From Dactylonectria macrodidyma (Eukaryota; Ascomycota; Sordariomycetes; Hypocreales; Nectriaceae), in contig JAGMUV010000002.1 of the NCBI GenBank assembly GCA_020744425.1, positions 310,001 through 374,000 of the forward strand: 64,000 bases of DNA, read 5' to 3'. The translations under genes and the position numbers were made by a program. A model generated the notes under the pieces. It was not told where the DNA came from. It saw nothing but the letters and a program-made list of their open reading frames with translations, and ran no database searches. Positions 11,370 through 23,233 of the stretch are shown here, piece after piece (position 1 is the first letter of the stretch; every line of letters begins with the position of its first letter).

Positions 11370-13255
11370 CTAGGTGCTAGCATGCACTGATCCAACAGCC
11401 TTCACCAAAATCGACGAGTACGCCCCGCGTGCTCTGCGTCCAAACAGGTAGATCGGGAGGGCCAAGAGCATTGACAGAGTGACCACTGCAAACATGATCA
11501 TGTAAACCTGAATCCAGCCCTGAGAGTTGATCCAGTCGACGGCAACATAGAGAAAGAGGAAAGCAACCAGGTTCTTGGTGACGTTGATGGCGACAAGAAT
11601 TTCTTGAGCGAAAACAGGATACGAGTCGAGAAGATATGTCATGGCAACATTGGGAGCGTAAACAGTGCCAAAAGAGACTATTAAGGTGGTTAGCAGCTGT
11701 TGAATCATGTTTTATCTTGCAGTCAACTTACCCATTCCGAATCCGAAAGCAATGGCCACCCAGGAGAGTGATCTATCACAGGCAATGGCAACGATGATGC
11801 AACCAATGGGTGCGATCATGCAGCCTGGGGCAAGGGAAATGAGACGCTGCTCGGGGACAAAGACACCGCGATTGCGCACAATGAGGCGAGCAGTGATGAC
11901 GTCGCAGATATATCCACCACCATAACAAGCAATAACGAAACCAATAATGGCAGCAACCTGCATTAGACCGACGCTGCTGTTGGCAAATAGATATGGCGGG
12001 GCAAGTAGAAGAGAGGGGAAGGCAAAGCTATGAGGGAGTCAGTAGATGTCACGGTAGGGGTGGGCTTCAGGGAAAGGCCTACATCAAGATGACCTGTGAC
12101 GCGAGCGCAGCGCCGTAGACCAGAGTTGCCCACAGCACTGGGATACAGCCCAGGAAGAGAAACGGGATCACAAATGCTCTCGGAAGGCTGACGACTGGGT
12201 TGTAATGGATGAAAGACGTCCAAATCTTGGTCCATGAGACACCAACGGGGCCGTTGTCGCTTTCGAGGTGCTCAGTATGACCTGCCACGTTTGATGCACC
12301 GTCAATCTCCTCTTTGGCGACACTGGTATCGTCTTGATTTGAGCTGAGGGCCGGGGAGTCGGGCAGAGGAGGACGGACGAAGGATGTTTCGGGGAAGAAG
12401 AGGAAGATGGCAACAAAGTCGAAGCCGGCGATGGCAGCGCATAGCCAGGTAAAGTCTCGCCATGTTCCGGGGGTGCTTTCGACCATGAAGCCAGCAATCA
12501 ACGGTCCGACCGCTGAGCCGCAAGAGATGAGGATGACGTAACTGGGAGAAGGATTTAAGTCAGAATTATTGATCGACGAGGTTCGGCGGAGATGGTTGAC
12601 TCACATGGACATCATGACGCCTCGTTCGTGGAGATAAAACATGTCGGAAACAACGCCAGGTACGATGCTCTAGGTATCGTCAGCACCTACCATGATGGCA
12701 AAATTTGGGTCGGAATCTACTTACTTCGCCAGCTGCCGACATAAAACCGGACAGACATCGAGCGACCAGCAATTCATTGTATGTCTTTGCCTTTGCTGTC
12801 CAGATGAGGATTCCGAATAGCAAGCCCATGGAGATCAAAAGAACAGGTCGCTTTCCGTACTTGACGGAGAAGGGGACCCAGACCATGTTGCCGACGCCAA
12901 GCAGAAGGAAGTTGAACTGTATCAGGCAAGCGAACTGTCAGTAATGCTGCCAGACATAGATGAATGACCATTCGATGCTACTGACCGTCATCAGACTGTT
13001 GATGTCTTTAGCCGACTTCTGGAACTGCATCTCGAGGATGACTTCAGCAACGGACAGACCGGCACCGGCAAAGTTGGCGACAAAGTTGAAGAATGCTACC
13101 GAGAGCAGGGCAACAATCTTAAACCATCGTGGTAGGCGGAGGGGGTCTTTAGGGTCGCTCGAGGCCGGTGGCCAGAGCCCGAGGTGATGATGGCTCTTTG
13201 ACGAGGCGTCGACAACGACATTCTCGGTGTTGAAGAGTATCCTGGCGTCAGCCAT
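11370..13255 (-). CDS. MFS transporter, DHA1-type
   Basis: Six exons (13255-12986, 12916-12725, 12669-12605, 12541-12083, 12027-11732, 11677-11370) give 529 residues with about 12 hydrophobic segments. The pattern fits fungal DHA1 drug:H+ antiporter-like proteins: FVANFAGAGLSVAEVIL in TM1, VPFSVKYGKRPVLL in the TM2-3 loop, GESIVPGVVSDMFYLHERG, GSAVGPLIAGFMVE in TM5, and a hydrophilic central loop after FFPETSFVRPP. It is probably a plasma-membrane importer or exporter of an aromatic substrate, judged only from its place between the aldehyde dehydrogenase and the cleavage dioxygenase. It shares a 705-bp divergent promoter with the dioxygenase gene. All splice joins preserve frame. Confidence 0.88.
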
Positions 13256-13960
13256 GGTGGATGTGATGTGACGTGTGCAAGTGGTGTAGTAGGTAGTACA
13301 GCGTTGAGTAAAGAATGTAGAGATACGGTTTGGGAATGAGATGGTGGAAGAGTTGCTGAAGAAGTTGTTGTTTTCTGGATGGAGAAAGGGGATGAGAGAG
13401 AAATATAGCTTTATTATTAGATAAGGGTCCGGTAGTTGTCAAGCCTAGAGAGGTTCATGTACCCTGAAACTCCGCTCAGACGCGCTCCTCATCAACGAAT
13501 CAAACCTACTCGGCGCCAGATCCGGCCCTGCCCCACGGGGTAAACGCGGGCCTGTCCGGATCTATCCGGAGCACTCGACGATTCTGATGATACTTATACC
13601 CCGCATGGATGATGCTGGCACCATCTTGGAGTTATTCTGGGGTTATCCTGGGGTGACGCCTCATCGTCCAGGGGTGGATGCAGCGTCGCCAATGGAGTTG
13701 GAGATATTGGAGACGCGTCACCGGGGCGATATCGGGAGCATCCCGAAGCGCTGAGCATACCTTAGTACCCCGGATTATGGACTAATTGGACTAGCCCCGC
13801 ATCCATCGACTCACCTCCCTCTTGTCACACATCACACTCTAACCATTATATAACTACTCTCTCTTTCACACCTATTATGACTCTGTATTCCTGTCACACA
13901 CGCACCCTTCAAACTTAAGCGAGCATTTCGACTTTCTTAGCGCTTTTCTCTTTCTCCATA
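13256..13960. promoter_or_regulatory. Divergent promoter of transporter and cleavage dioxygenase
   Basis: A 705-bp interval with the motif CCGGGGCGATATCGGGAG at 13721-13738, overlapping the dyad at 13732-13746. GC-rich in the middle, pyrimidine-rich near both starts. No ORF supported. Confidence 0.55.
13732..13746 (+). promoter_or_regulatory. Candidate cluster motif, perfect-arm dyad
   Basis: TCGGGAGCATCCCGA, TCGGG and CCCGA arms around AGCAT, 215 bp upstream of the dioxygenase ATG. Closest to the site at 6108. Confidence 0.55.
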
Positions 13961-15705
13961 ATGGCAGGACGCTTCCGCGGCATGGCGCCCCAGGCCAAGG
14001 CCTTCCCCAGCCTGCCGCAGTTTTCGGGATTCATGAAACCTTGCCGCTTCGAGGGAGAGCTTCGCTTTCTAGAGGTGGAGGGTGACTTGCCCCCGGAACT
14101 TGATGGCACATTCTACCGGGTCATGCCCGATCCTCAGTTTGCGCCCTTTATAGAGAATGATCCTGTGAGTCAATTGAGTGATGTCATGAACTCATGAAGG
14201 TCAGCGTATTATACTTGCACAAGCTGACATAGCTATTGTTAGTGGTTCAATGGGGATGGAAATATCACCGCCTTTCGTTTCAACAACGGCAACGTCCATC
14301 TTCAGCAAAAGTACGTCCGCACTGAAAAGTTCCAAAGGGAGAGAGAAGCCCAGCGCGCCCTAGGTGGTAAGCTTCAGACGCCCCATCCCAAGTAACCTCC
14401 AGAAGGCTTACCATACTTGGCAGGCAAGTATCGAAATAAGTACACCGACGCCGTGGAGTTCAAAGTCCGCACCACAGCCAACACCAACATCTTTTACTTC
14501 AACAAAGTCCTCCTCGCTATCAAGGAAGATGCTCAGCCGTACGCCATGGACCCCGTCACCCTCGATACCATTGGCCTGTGGGACTTCAACGGCCAGCTGC
14601 CGAGCGCGACCTTTACCGCCCATCCCAAGCTCGATCCCGTTACCAAAGAGTTGGTGTGCTTTGCCTACGAGGCCAAAGGCGACGGCACACCCGACGTGTG
14701 CTACTACAACATTTCTCCAGATGGCATCTTCACTGAGACGGTCTGGCTGGTTGCACCCGTCGTCGCTATGATTCACGATTTTGCCGTTACTGAGAACTGG
14801 GTAAGTAGAAATAAGGGTCTACTTCTGAAATAAATGCTGATCTAGCGATACAGGTCTTGTTTCCCATCATCCCTCAAACATGCGACATCGATAGGCTCAA
14901 GCAAGGAGGCGAGCATTGGCAGTGGGATCCCGATTGTCCTTTCTATTTGGGCGTCCTCCCTCGCCGGGGCGCCAAAGGCAGTGATGTCAAGGTAAGGATT
15001 ACAACCAGTTGAATGAATCCGAGCCCATGCTGATTGCCTCGACTACAGTGGTTCAAAGCCCCCAATGCATTCCCCGGCCACACCACCAACGCATACGAGA
15101 CTGTGGATGGAAAGATTGTCTTTGATCTTCCTCTAACGGACAAGAATGTCTTCTTCTGGTGGCCCGACGCCCAAGGAAACGCGCCAAACCCACAAGACAT
15201 CCAGGGCAAGTATGTCCGCTTCACCATGGATCCAACGTCATCAGACCTCGACCTCCCAACCCCTGAAATCATTATGGAGCACGACATGGAGTTTCCGCGA
15301 ATTGACGAGCGCGTGTCGATGAAGCGTCACAGCCACAGCTACTTCGACATGATGGACCCGAGGCTCGGAACGGACTTTGCGGCCATCATGCCAGTCCTCG
15401 GCGGCGGACACCCTCTATACAATTCTCTCGGCCACTTAAATCACGATACTGGGAAACTCGAGGTGTACTTTCCAGGAAAGACGCACATGGTTCAGGAACC
15501 GGTGTTTGTTCCGCGATCCGATGACGCTCCGGAAGGCGATGGGTTCTTGATGGCTCTCATCAACAACTACAGTACTCTGTCGAGCGAGCTGCACATCATT
15601 GACAGCCGGGACTTCACTGTTGCACGGGCGATTGTGAAGCTCAATATTCGTCTGAGGGCAGGTCTTCATGGCAATTGGGTGGATGCGAAGGAGCTTGAGA
15701 GCTGA
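13961..15705 (+). CDS. CAO-1-like carotenoid/stilbene cleavage dioxygenase
   Basis: Five exons (13961-14164, 14243-14366, 14424-14800, 14854-14991, 15049-15705) give 499 residues, close to fungal CAO-1/lignostilbene dioxygenases of the RPE65 family. The four Fe(II) ligand histidines are visible: H176 in FTAHPKLD, H227 in AMIHDFAVTE, H292 in AFPGHTTNAYE and H488 in GLHGNWVD. LPPELDGTFYRVMPDP is the family N-terminal signature. The FPGHTTNAYE form resembles the resveratrol/piceatannol-cleaving fungal branch rather than carotenoid cleavers. Expected reaction: O2 cleavage of a central stilbene double bond to two benzaldehydes. Neighbouring aldehyde dehydrogenase and ring-cleavage genes fit that product. 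Cytosolic, no signal peptide. Substrate is inferred. Confidence 0.9.
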
Positions 15706-16617
15706 TTATATGCATGTAGTCTATATGCCCAAACGTGAGTGGAAAAATTGGATGAGAAATTTCAGGACAGATATGAGAAACCATGAGCGAGTGCAATGAA
15801 TGCAAAATTGAAGATTGAACGAATACGTGCCGTCTGCCACCTTGAACCATCTTGCGACGTCCCAAGTGAACAATCGTGCAGCTTTGAAATCACCATCGGA
15901 TGTTAGTTTGCCGTACTAAATTAGTCCTCATCTCAGTTTAAAATAGGCTACGTTTATGACAGACTGGGAGACTCTGAACAACAGTTGTCACACGGCTGAG
16001 ATGCCGGAGATAGTTGTAGCCGTTCGTTAATTTTCGTAATCGCTAGCTGATCTAGTGCAAGCTTCGTGGTGGCGTCTAAGTAGATATTTAGCACAGCCGA
16101 CAGACTAACCGCGATTTGCGCATGACAATAAGCGGGTTTCTCACCTGAATTGCGTCCTAAAAGTCAATCAAATGTCACCGCTCGAAGTACCTGCAAGGTG
16201 GCGTCGTATTCACTTGAACATTGGACAACCATCTCAAGATGAAAAGGTGGTGCGCCACGCTGAATACCATCGACGCACCATCGACCAACCACAGAAAAAG
16301 GTTTACAAATGTAAGCCGCTGGCCTCTTTATTTGGCATGCGGTCAGCGTAAGCCTATGGTAACATCAGCGTCAGACAAGCCACCGCATTTGTATCAATTA
16401 GCGTATATTGTGCACCAGCTAGATCGGTTGACGGCTTGGCTTCAACCAATTGACAAAGGGTGTCTTGGTCAGCTTACAATGCCAACTCTTTGTGCATGTA
16501 CCCGCGTTGTTGCAATATAAGTACCCCGTGCCCCCTCTGCCGTGATATTCATATGTGACTTTATGTTCATCTCCAAGTCTAATAATCCTCTTCAATTCTG
16601 TCACAAATCTATCCAAC
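15706..16617. other. Intergenic region
   Basis: About 900 bp between two co-oriented genes. It holds the 3' flank of the dioxygenase and the promoter of the hemerythrin-like gene. No cluster motif of the TCGGG type was seen, which suggests the cluster ends here. Confidence 0.45.
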
Positions 16618-17491
16618 ATGGCCTCTCTTTTCGCTGACCACCCCTTCCCGCTGATTCCGACCCCGGCTGTCAAGGAAACAGAAGTGAGCCTCCCAGAATC
16701 CCAATTTCGTACTCCTCTCATAATTTCTAGCCCGACATGTTCTGCAGAGTCGCCTCCGAAATGGCCTGTGTCCACAACATGATTATCCGCGGCCTCAATT
16801 CCATCTACCTCCAAGCACCACTGATTTCACCTAACGACGTGCCTTCCTTCGTGCAATACTCACTCGTCTGGTATTCATTGGTCCACGTGCACCACTCGGG
16901 AGAAGAGACAGATTTCTTTCCATACTTGGAAGAGACGACAGGGCAGAAGGGGTTGATGGAAGTTAATGTGAGTCAGCACCACGAGTTTCACGACGGGTTG
17001 GAGGCCTTTAAGAAATACTTTGGGGCCTGCCGCGCTGGAAAGGAGCAATTCGACGGCGGCAAAGTGGTTGAAATAATTGATGGGTTTGGAAATGCATTGA
17101 CGACACATCTCGCGGACGAGATTCCGACCCTGCTGCAACTACGGGAGTTTGGAATGGGCAAGATGGGCGGCTTGGAGAAGAAATTTGGAGAGGAAGGGGA
17201 AAAGAACATGGTAAGTCTGCTCCAGCGGATGGGAATCGTTTACTTGCCAGGTTGCTGATGCACATCTAGAAAACTCTTGGACTTGTAGCTGGCCTGCCCT
17301 GCGGCTTCGGCAACCACGACGTCCAGTATGAGAGCGGTCGATGGGCCAAATGGCCGCCTGCTCCTTGGATTGTGCACTTCCTAGCCCGCAACGTCACGTT
17401 CTGGGTGCATCGAGACTGGTGGAAGTTTGCGTCTTGTGACCGTCATGGAGTGATGCGGCCGCTCTATGCACTATCTACGAAGCAGGAGTAA
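16618..17491 (+). CDS. Hemerythrin-like HHE-domain protein
   Basis: Exons 16618-16683, 16731-17210 and 17270-17491 give 255 residues. The four-helix HHE pattern is clear: CVHNMIIRGLN, then HVHHSGEETDFFPYLE, then SQHHEFHDGLEAF, then THLADEIPTLLQL, supplying the His/Glu/Asp residues of a di-iron site. The C-terminal 70 residues are Trp- and Pro-rich (RWAKWPPAPWIVHFLARN). Fungal cytosolic hemerythrin-like proteins are mostly uncharacterised; iron, O2 or NO handling is possible. It directly follows an Fe(II) dioxygenase, but a link is only speculation. The start is the first ATG, and both introns keep frame. Confidence 0.85.
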
Positions 17492-18310
17492 GGCGGTAAT
17501 TCCGGTCCGTACACGTTATTGTCGAAATGTATTAGGCCAATAGGTCCGAGAGGAAACCTCAGATTTCTAGCGTATGAAACTTACTATTTACTAGAGTTGT
17601 TTGTAGAGTAAGATGGTATTATGAGCAGCAGTACCTGCAGAACTTGAGCACCCAGCCGAGCTTGACGGAGCCTATTACACTCGGCTCGAGGCTCCTTGAG
17701 GCTTGTCCCGAGTTCCCAACTAATACACATTAGTAAATATGTGACAGCCGTACGATTAAATCGAAAAATTTGCTCTTCAAGGCCCAGGTGGGAAGCGCTT
17801 CATCGATGTGGAGGGAAGCGATGGTGTTGCCTGGAGGACACGCCTCACGGACAGGCACGGGGTTGCCACAGAGGCCGGAACCAAGTCCCCTAGCAAAGCT
17901 CCCACAATCCAGGCGGTGTTGTGTGTCTTTTGGTTGGATTTATTTCTGCTTTTGTTTTTGGCCCCGCCAATAGTAGGTGTGTGGTGTTACCGCCTTGCGG
18001 TTTCTTAGGGGTTCTCTGTCAGAAGTCCAGTCAAAATGTTAACGTTGTAATTCTCTCACTTTCTCAACAGCTCAAGATATCAATCCAACATCAAGGATAG
18101 AAAGATGTAAAATTCTTCCAGCCAGCCGAGAAATCGGATAACAATCATTGGCAAGAGAAACATCCTTCTACACCATATCGACTTTCAAGTAGATCCGATA
18201 TGATGTTTCACAAAAATCCGTAAACGTCATGCGCACGACTGGATGGACTCTTGTAAGAACCAAGGCGTACTCAGCTCTCGCAAGCCATTTTCATCTTTCT
18301 GACTTACATA
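17492..18310. other. Intergenic region
   Basis: About 820 bp at the 3' side of both neighbours. Short overlapping ORFs here show no recognisable protein. Nothing else seen. Confidence 0.4.
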
Positions 18311-20500
18311 CTACCTACTCGATAGAGATGACCTGTTACTTTGTTTGTATGAAAATCTCGGTCGATCGAACCCACAACACTCCAACCCGGCGGAAGGCAC
18401 CATTTGCCTTTTTGAAAGTAACAAACCCTCGTGTGGCACCTTCAAAACACCATGCAGAGACGTTGGCAGGGCCCAAAGCTCTGTATTGTCTTCTCCCTCG
18501 AGGCCCAGCAACCCTATCCCAATGGGTGATTCGGACACAGGCCAGGGCAGCTCGCTTTCGCCATCCTTCAACACCACGCCCTGATGTTTTAGACGATCGC
18601 ACATTCTCCGGGGCGCGATGGGATAGGCCCGTTGCGGAGTGGATTCATCGCTGCATCTTGGGGCTGTCTCAGGAACAAAATCGAAACTTCGCAAAGGTAC
18701 TGTTGAGAGTAGCGCCCGGCGGGGACGGCCCCTGACCTCGATGCTGAAGGGCAACGACTTCTGAATCTCTTTGTCTAGGACCAGGTCAATGCCCCAGTCC
18801 CTGGGTGCCCAAGCACCCGTGTCGTCTGCAGGAAAGCAGCAGGGTTGTGGCATCATGTGTGTCATCGGGACAGGCACTTCGATGGACCCTCGAGGGCCAT
18901 CCACGACCATGAAGGCGCCCTTTCAACAGCCTTGGAAGGTTGTGGTCCTTGTCCTCTCCGGGGCCTTCTTAGTGGTTCCCGGGACCTTCTCCACAAGAGT
19001 TCTCGGAAAAACTTGTTTGTTTCCCACATCCCTGCCAGATATCTAGGTTTTGCGTTGTAGCTTGCCCACGCCAATGCTGTTTCGTACCGTCTGGCCAAAC
19101 CTGAGAGTGCTGCATAGCAGTCGAAAGGATCAAAGATGCTTCGTATTGAGTAGATCCTCATGACGTTGTGCCATTCCCCCAAAGCCGACTGTAGTGAGTG
19201 ACGTTCCTCGGAACATATTGTTCTTCGCCATTGTCGATAGACTCTTGAGTATAAAACCACCCTCGAGAGGCACAATGTATCTCAGGACACTCAAACACTA
19301 CTAGGTCACGCGACAGCTCTATCTCATGCGGGATGGTCTGATCCAGTATCGCCGATTCTCCAAAGGAGTCCTCGAACGAAACGGTTTCTCGACACTTCAA
19401 CATGAGTTGCTCCATACCAAATGCGATAACTCGCCGACTCAACGTGAATTCCTAGAAGCACCAGGCACGTCTATATGCTGGACCCAGGTTCTGGATCCTT
19501 GGCAAGTGGAGTCTGCAAGTCTGCCTCCGGGATGGCTCGTAGACGGTGCCCTGGCTTAGTGCGTATGGAACCTCAACGGGGAGTGCCTCAGGTTTATACC
19601 AGTTTGCAAGATTGACAAAGCCTGACCGACTATCGTCACTTCTTCCTGCCAGGATGGTGAGCGCAGCATTCCCATAGATGTCGGGAACCAGGCGGGCTGA
19701 ATGTTCCCAGTCCCTGTTGCTGTCTTGCATGATGCAGAGCGTATCGATCCAGATATACCGGTAGCCCAGCTCTCGGGCGATCTGCATGCCTTCTAGATGC
19801 GTTAATGTCATCTGAGATTGATCCATTCCCTTCTTCAAATCATCCAACGTGGCTCTCTTGAGCTTGACCTGGTGAACGCTTCGGCCGTTTTTCTTCTCCC
19901 CCCAAGAATACGACAAGGTGACGTATCGTCCCTTGTCTCCTCTGTTCGTTTCTATCAGTCTGTAATTGGACGCGTCGCTGATGTCGACAAGCCTGGGCGG
20001 CAGGATACGGGGCGCCTTTCCCTCGCAACTCTTGTGCATCGAGGAACAGTCGTCGAGCCACCTCTTTTATTGTAAAATTTCTGCGCTCGTTGCGGGCGTC
20101 GGTCTGGCCGATCAAGGAGTTCAGCTCCGCGAAAGTCACTTGAATTTCTAGAGATTCATCGCACCCTGGATAATAAGACATCTTGTTAGCCTGGGAGGGG
20201 GGTCGCACAAGTAGGGAGACTGGAGCGTACCTTCATTGCAAGAAATAGAGAGCACACCGATATGTTGGGTGACGACTTTGTCCTTGCGGCTGGGGGTTGC
20301 TTTCCCTATGGCAATAGATATTGAATTCATTCGTCCCGGTTTCAATCTTCCTACTATCAACAAAACATGGTTGGGGGGCTAGTTCTCGAGAAGGTGTTTG
20401 TGATAAGCAGCTCTGTCAGCCTCTAACTGAATGCTAGCCCACATTAAGCGACAGAGAGGGCAGGGAGTTTCGTCTCCGAGCGGTTTGGCAATTACTACTA
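18311..20500 (-). pseudogene. HET-domain (heterokaryon incompatibility) protein, decayed
   Basis: The frame-patched reading shows a typical HET protein: a Cys motif PCPLCRLMWASIQ, then WLDDCSSMHKSCEG, RYVTLSYSWGEKKNG, YRYIWIDTLCIMQDS, SARLVPDIYGNAALTI, RRAWCF, then PSWSWMALEGP and a C-terminal tail. HET proteins act in self/non-self recognition. The copy is broken by a TAG at 20381-20379 (after HLLEN), a frame change near 20058-20064, a TAG at 19454-19452 exactly where the conserved Gln after WCF is expected, a one-base loss in a G run at 19180-19176, and a frame change near 18882-18888. One GT-AG intron (GTACGC...TCCAG) near 20231-20173 is still recognisable. The N-terminal limit is uncertain. 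Decay is recent enough for most of the protein to be readable. Confidence 0.85.
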
Positions 20501-20603
20501 CTAATGCCAAAAAGTTAAGTGCTAATATGGGCGATGTTTAGCACGTTATTGCGCCAACTTTTATATAGAACACTCCAGAACGTTCCAGGATGTTTTCCAA
20601 TCG

Positions 20604-23233
20604 TTAGAGTCCAGCGTCTCTCTTGAAATCTCGAAGCCAGTCGGGGTTGTCAGCAGGAGTCTGATTCCACGGGTCATCGCTGAGAAAGTTAGCAAGTACC
20701 GAGAAACCTCCGTTAGCAAGGAGTCGGCTTCACTCACTCATCGTACATGATCCATCGCGCTTGGTACTGAAGTTCTTGATCAGTGGGCTTGTGGCAAGTG
20801 GGATTGAGCGGAGACATGGCGCTCGCCACAAACCGAGATAGCTCTCTCGTAAGTTCCCTGTACATGTTGCTATCGTTGAGAAGGCCAACCTTCTTTGACC
20901 CGATACCAACATTTGACCAAGGTTCACCGCCTGAGAAGTTGGTTGTCCTGGGTTGCAAGGGAGTAGGATGGACTTGCTGCTGTCCTATCGAAGAATCACC
21001 CTGGCCTAGGCGCTCTGAGCAAAGATCCGCGCCGGCGACAAAAGCGTTCTGTTTCACAGGATTCTCGCCGCCAATGACGTGGGGTAGGGATTGTGTGGGT
21101 TCCAGCTTGGCTCGAACACGAAACGGCACCAACCAACTCGTAGAACTGTAAATGAGATCGAATAGTAGCTTGACAAATAATGCCGAGGAACTTGGCATTT
21201 GATTGACGATGTTATATGCCTCGCGCTGGAGCTCGCCATCCTCTACCTCGAAATTAAGTAGCTGGAGCATGTCAACGTGTTGACGGAGGAGATTCTCCAG
21301 TTGACATTTCTCGAAGATGTCATCTTTGCCGTGAATTTTCAGTCGGGTAAGTCGCGACTTGGCGGCACTCTTCATCGGACGAAGCCGAGCTTCCCTTGTG
21401 ATCTCTTCTGAAGACATAATCAGGTCGCGTAACCAGGATGGCGCAGACCCATCAGTGGACCGACAAATGACTTCAGCGCCAAAAATAATGCAGCAAGCTT
21501 CGCATTGCAGTGCCTCGTTGGTAGGTATAGAATGGTTGGCCTCGACCCGGTTTGTAAAGAAGTAGTCCAATTCCAACTGGATTAGTTCAAACGCACTGGT
21601 CGGGCTATTTGGCGCTCCTTGCTGGGTGGTAAATGGCAATGGCGAATTTCGTTCGTAGTTAATAAGATCTATATGCCTATTAGCAAACTTCAAATAGGAT
21701 CTCCATGATAAGAGAACACCACCTACATGGAGGCATAGAATTCTCAACCATATCTAGCACAGGGGCTTCAAACCCCCAGTCCCCCTTCCAATCCGCCATT
21801 GTCTTCCCTTCTTTGAAATGATCAGCCAAGTGATCAGCCCGTTCAGCCCAAGAACTAAGATGAAGGTTGCAAAATCCGCATTGAGAGAGTATCTCTCCGC
21901 TCTGATCAAGCTTCCACTCCTCCATCGGCCACTTCCTGAACTGGGCACCATGCATAAGCCTCAAGTGCTGGATAAGATGATCTTTTCGGTAAAAAGTCCT
22001 CTCTTCTATCTGCCGATTTTGGCAGGAATCGTAGTTATGGGCATCGAGATGGTCGCCATTTGGTTTGTCGAGCCCACAGTATACGCATACAGGCTCCAGG
22101 TCGGCATTTACGGCAGTAGGACCGTATGGTGAACATTGCCACTGCTCTAGTGAGAGATGTAATGACTTTTCGTGACGTTGCCAGTTGTGCTTCGTTTTGA
22201 ACGTCTCGGTGCAGAAGGTGCACTGAAAAGGATGACTGGCTCGGAACAGGGATCTGGGCCCCGTACTTTCGATCCAGGTAGTGGCTCTCTTCCTTCGTTT
22301 CCTCGTCTTCCTGAGGTAACTAAAGGAATTCCGCGAGGCTTGTGAAGTCTGAGAGTAAGCGGAACCTCCAGAACTTCGACTTGAGTCGGATGTGCCCACG
22401 CTGGAGATAGAGGAAGCATTGTCCACAGATTGTAAAAGTCGATCGTCTGTTGAGCGGATACGGGTCAACTCGCCCGAAACTGTCGGCATGTCTGATACTG
22501 CACGTGCGATTACAGCGGCATTAGCGGGCTCATTTTCGGGTGGAGAGTTCTGCCACCTCTCCAGAGGGTTCATGTGTTCAACAACAGTGTGTCCGACAGT
22601 AGGGGTAGGCGGGCGCTGAGGAATTCCCAAAGGCGGAGTTGCTGAGGATTGTGCAGCGTATGCTGGGGTTCTGGATAGAGGAAATTTCTTTCGTCGACGA
22701 GCATTAGAGAACCAGTTCAAAATTTGCTGTTTACTGAGACCCGATAGCCTCTCGAGTCTTTCAATGTCTCCGACGGCGGGATAGGGGCGATGGACATGGC
22801 TCATGAGCCAATTGTTCAGGACTCTGACCGAGGCTGAAGTAAATCGCTTTCCGACTTTGGAAGCTGTCTGGGAATCATTTTCAGGAGTACGAAAGCCAGG
22901 CTGATCTTTCGAACACTCATTACCACCCATGGCCCCCCCTGGGAGCGCATGGCGATGCTCTTCGATGTTTTGATGCAGGGCTACTGAAGGGAAGTGAGCC
23001 TCGGCCCTAATGTCGGAGGCATCTACATCGAGGACTAAGTCGATGTCGTAGAGGGTTGACCCGGTATCGTCGATTGGCCAGTCGGTACTATCGAAGGGTA
23101 GCCTGCCATCGTTGAAGGTTAAGGCGTTATCGTCAGTAATCAAGTCGGTGTTATCGGAGGCACTGTTGGTATGATCGAGAGTGGCGGCTGGGGCGATGTC
23201 TTCGGAGAGTCCCAAGTCAAAATGCCCCGTCAT
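20604..23233 (-). CDS. C2H2 zinc finger plus TALE homeodomain transcription factor
   Basis: Three exons (23233-21723, 21676-20738, 20679-20604) give 841 residues. An acidic N-terminus is followed by a homeobox_KN domain around residues 130-185 (RPYPAVGDIERLERL, then QQILNWFSNARRRKK, the WFxNxRR recognition helix). Three C2H2 or C2H2-like fingers follow near 310-500 (CTFCTETFKTKHNWQRHEKS; a degenerate CVYCG finger; CGFCNLHLSSWAERADHLADH). The C-terminal half has no DNA-binding motif (DYFFTNRVEANHSIP, REAYNIVNQMPSSSA) and ends DNPDWLRDFKRDAGL. The exon 1 donor is best placed at TGTAG/GTGG, which keeps the frame. It shares a 721-bp divergent promoter with the APH-like gene. Targets unknown. Confidence 0.88.

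Noticed and set aside
18311..20500. Explaining all HET lesions as unrecognised introns
   Set aside because: The two TAG codons and the G-run indel lie inside conserved coding blocks with no suitable GT-AG pair around them.
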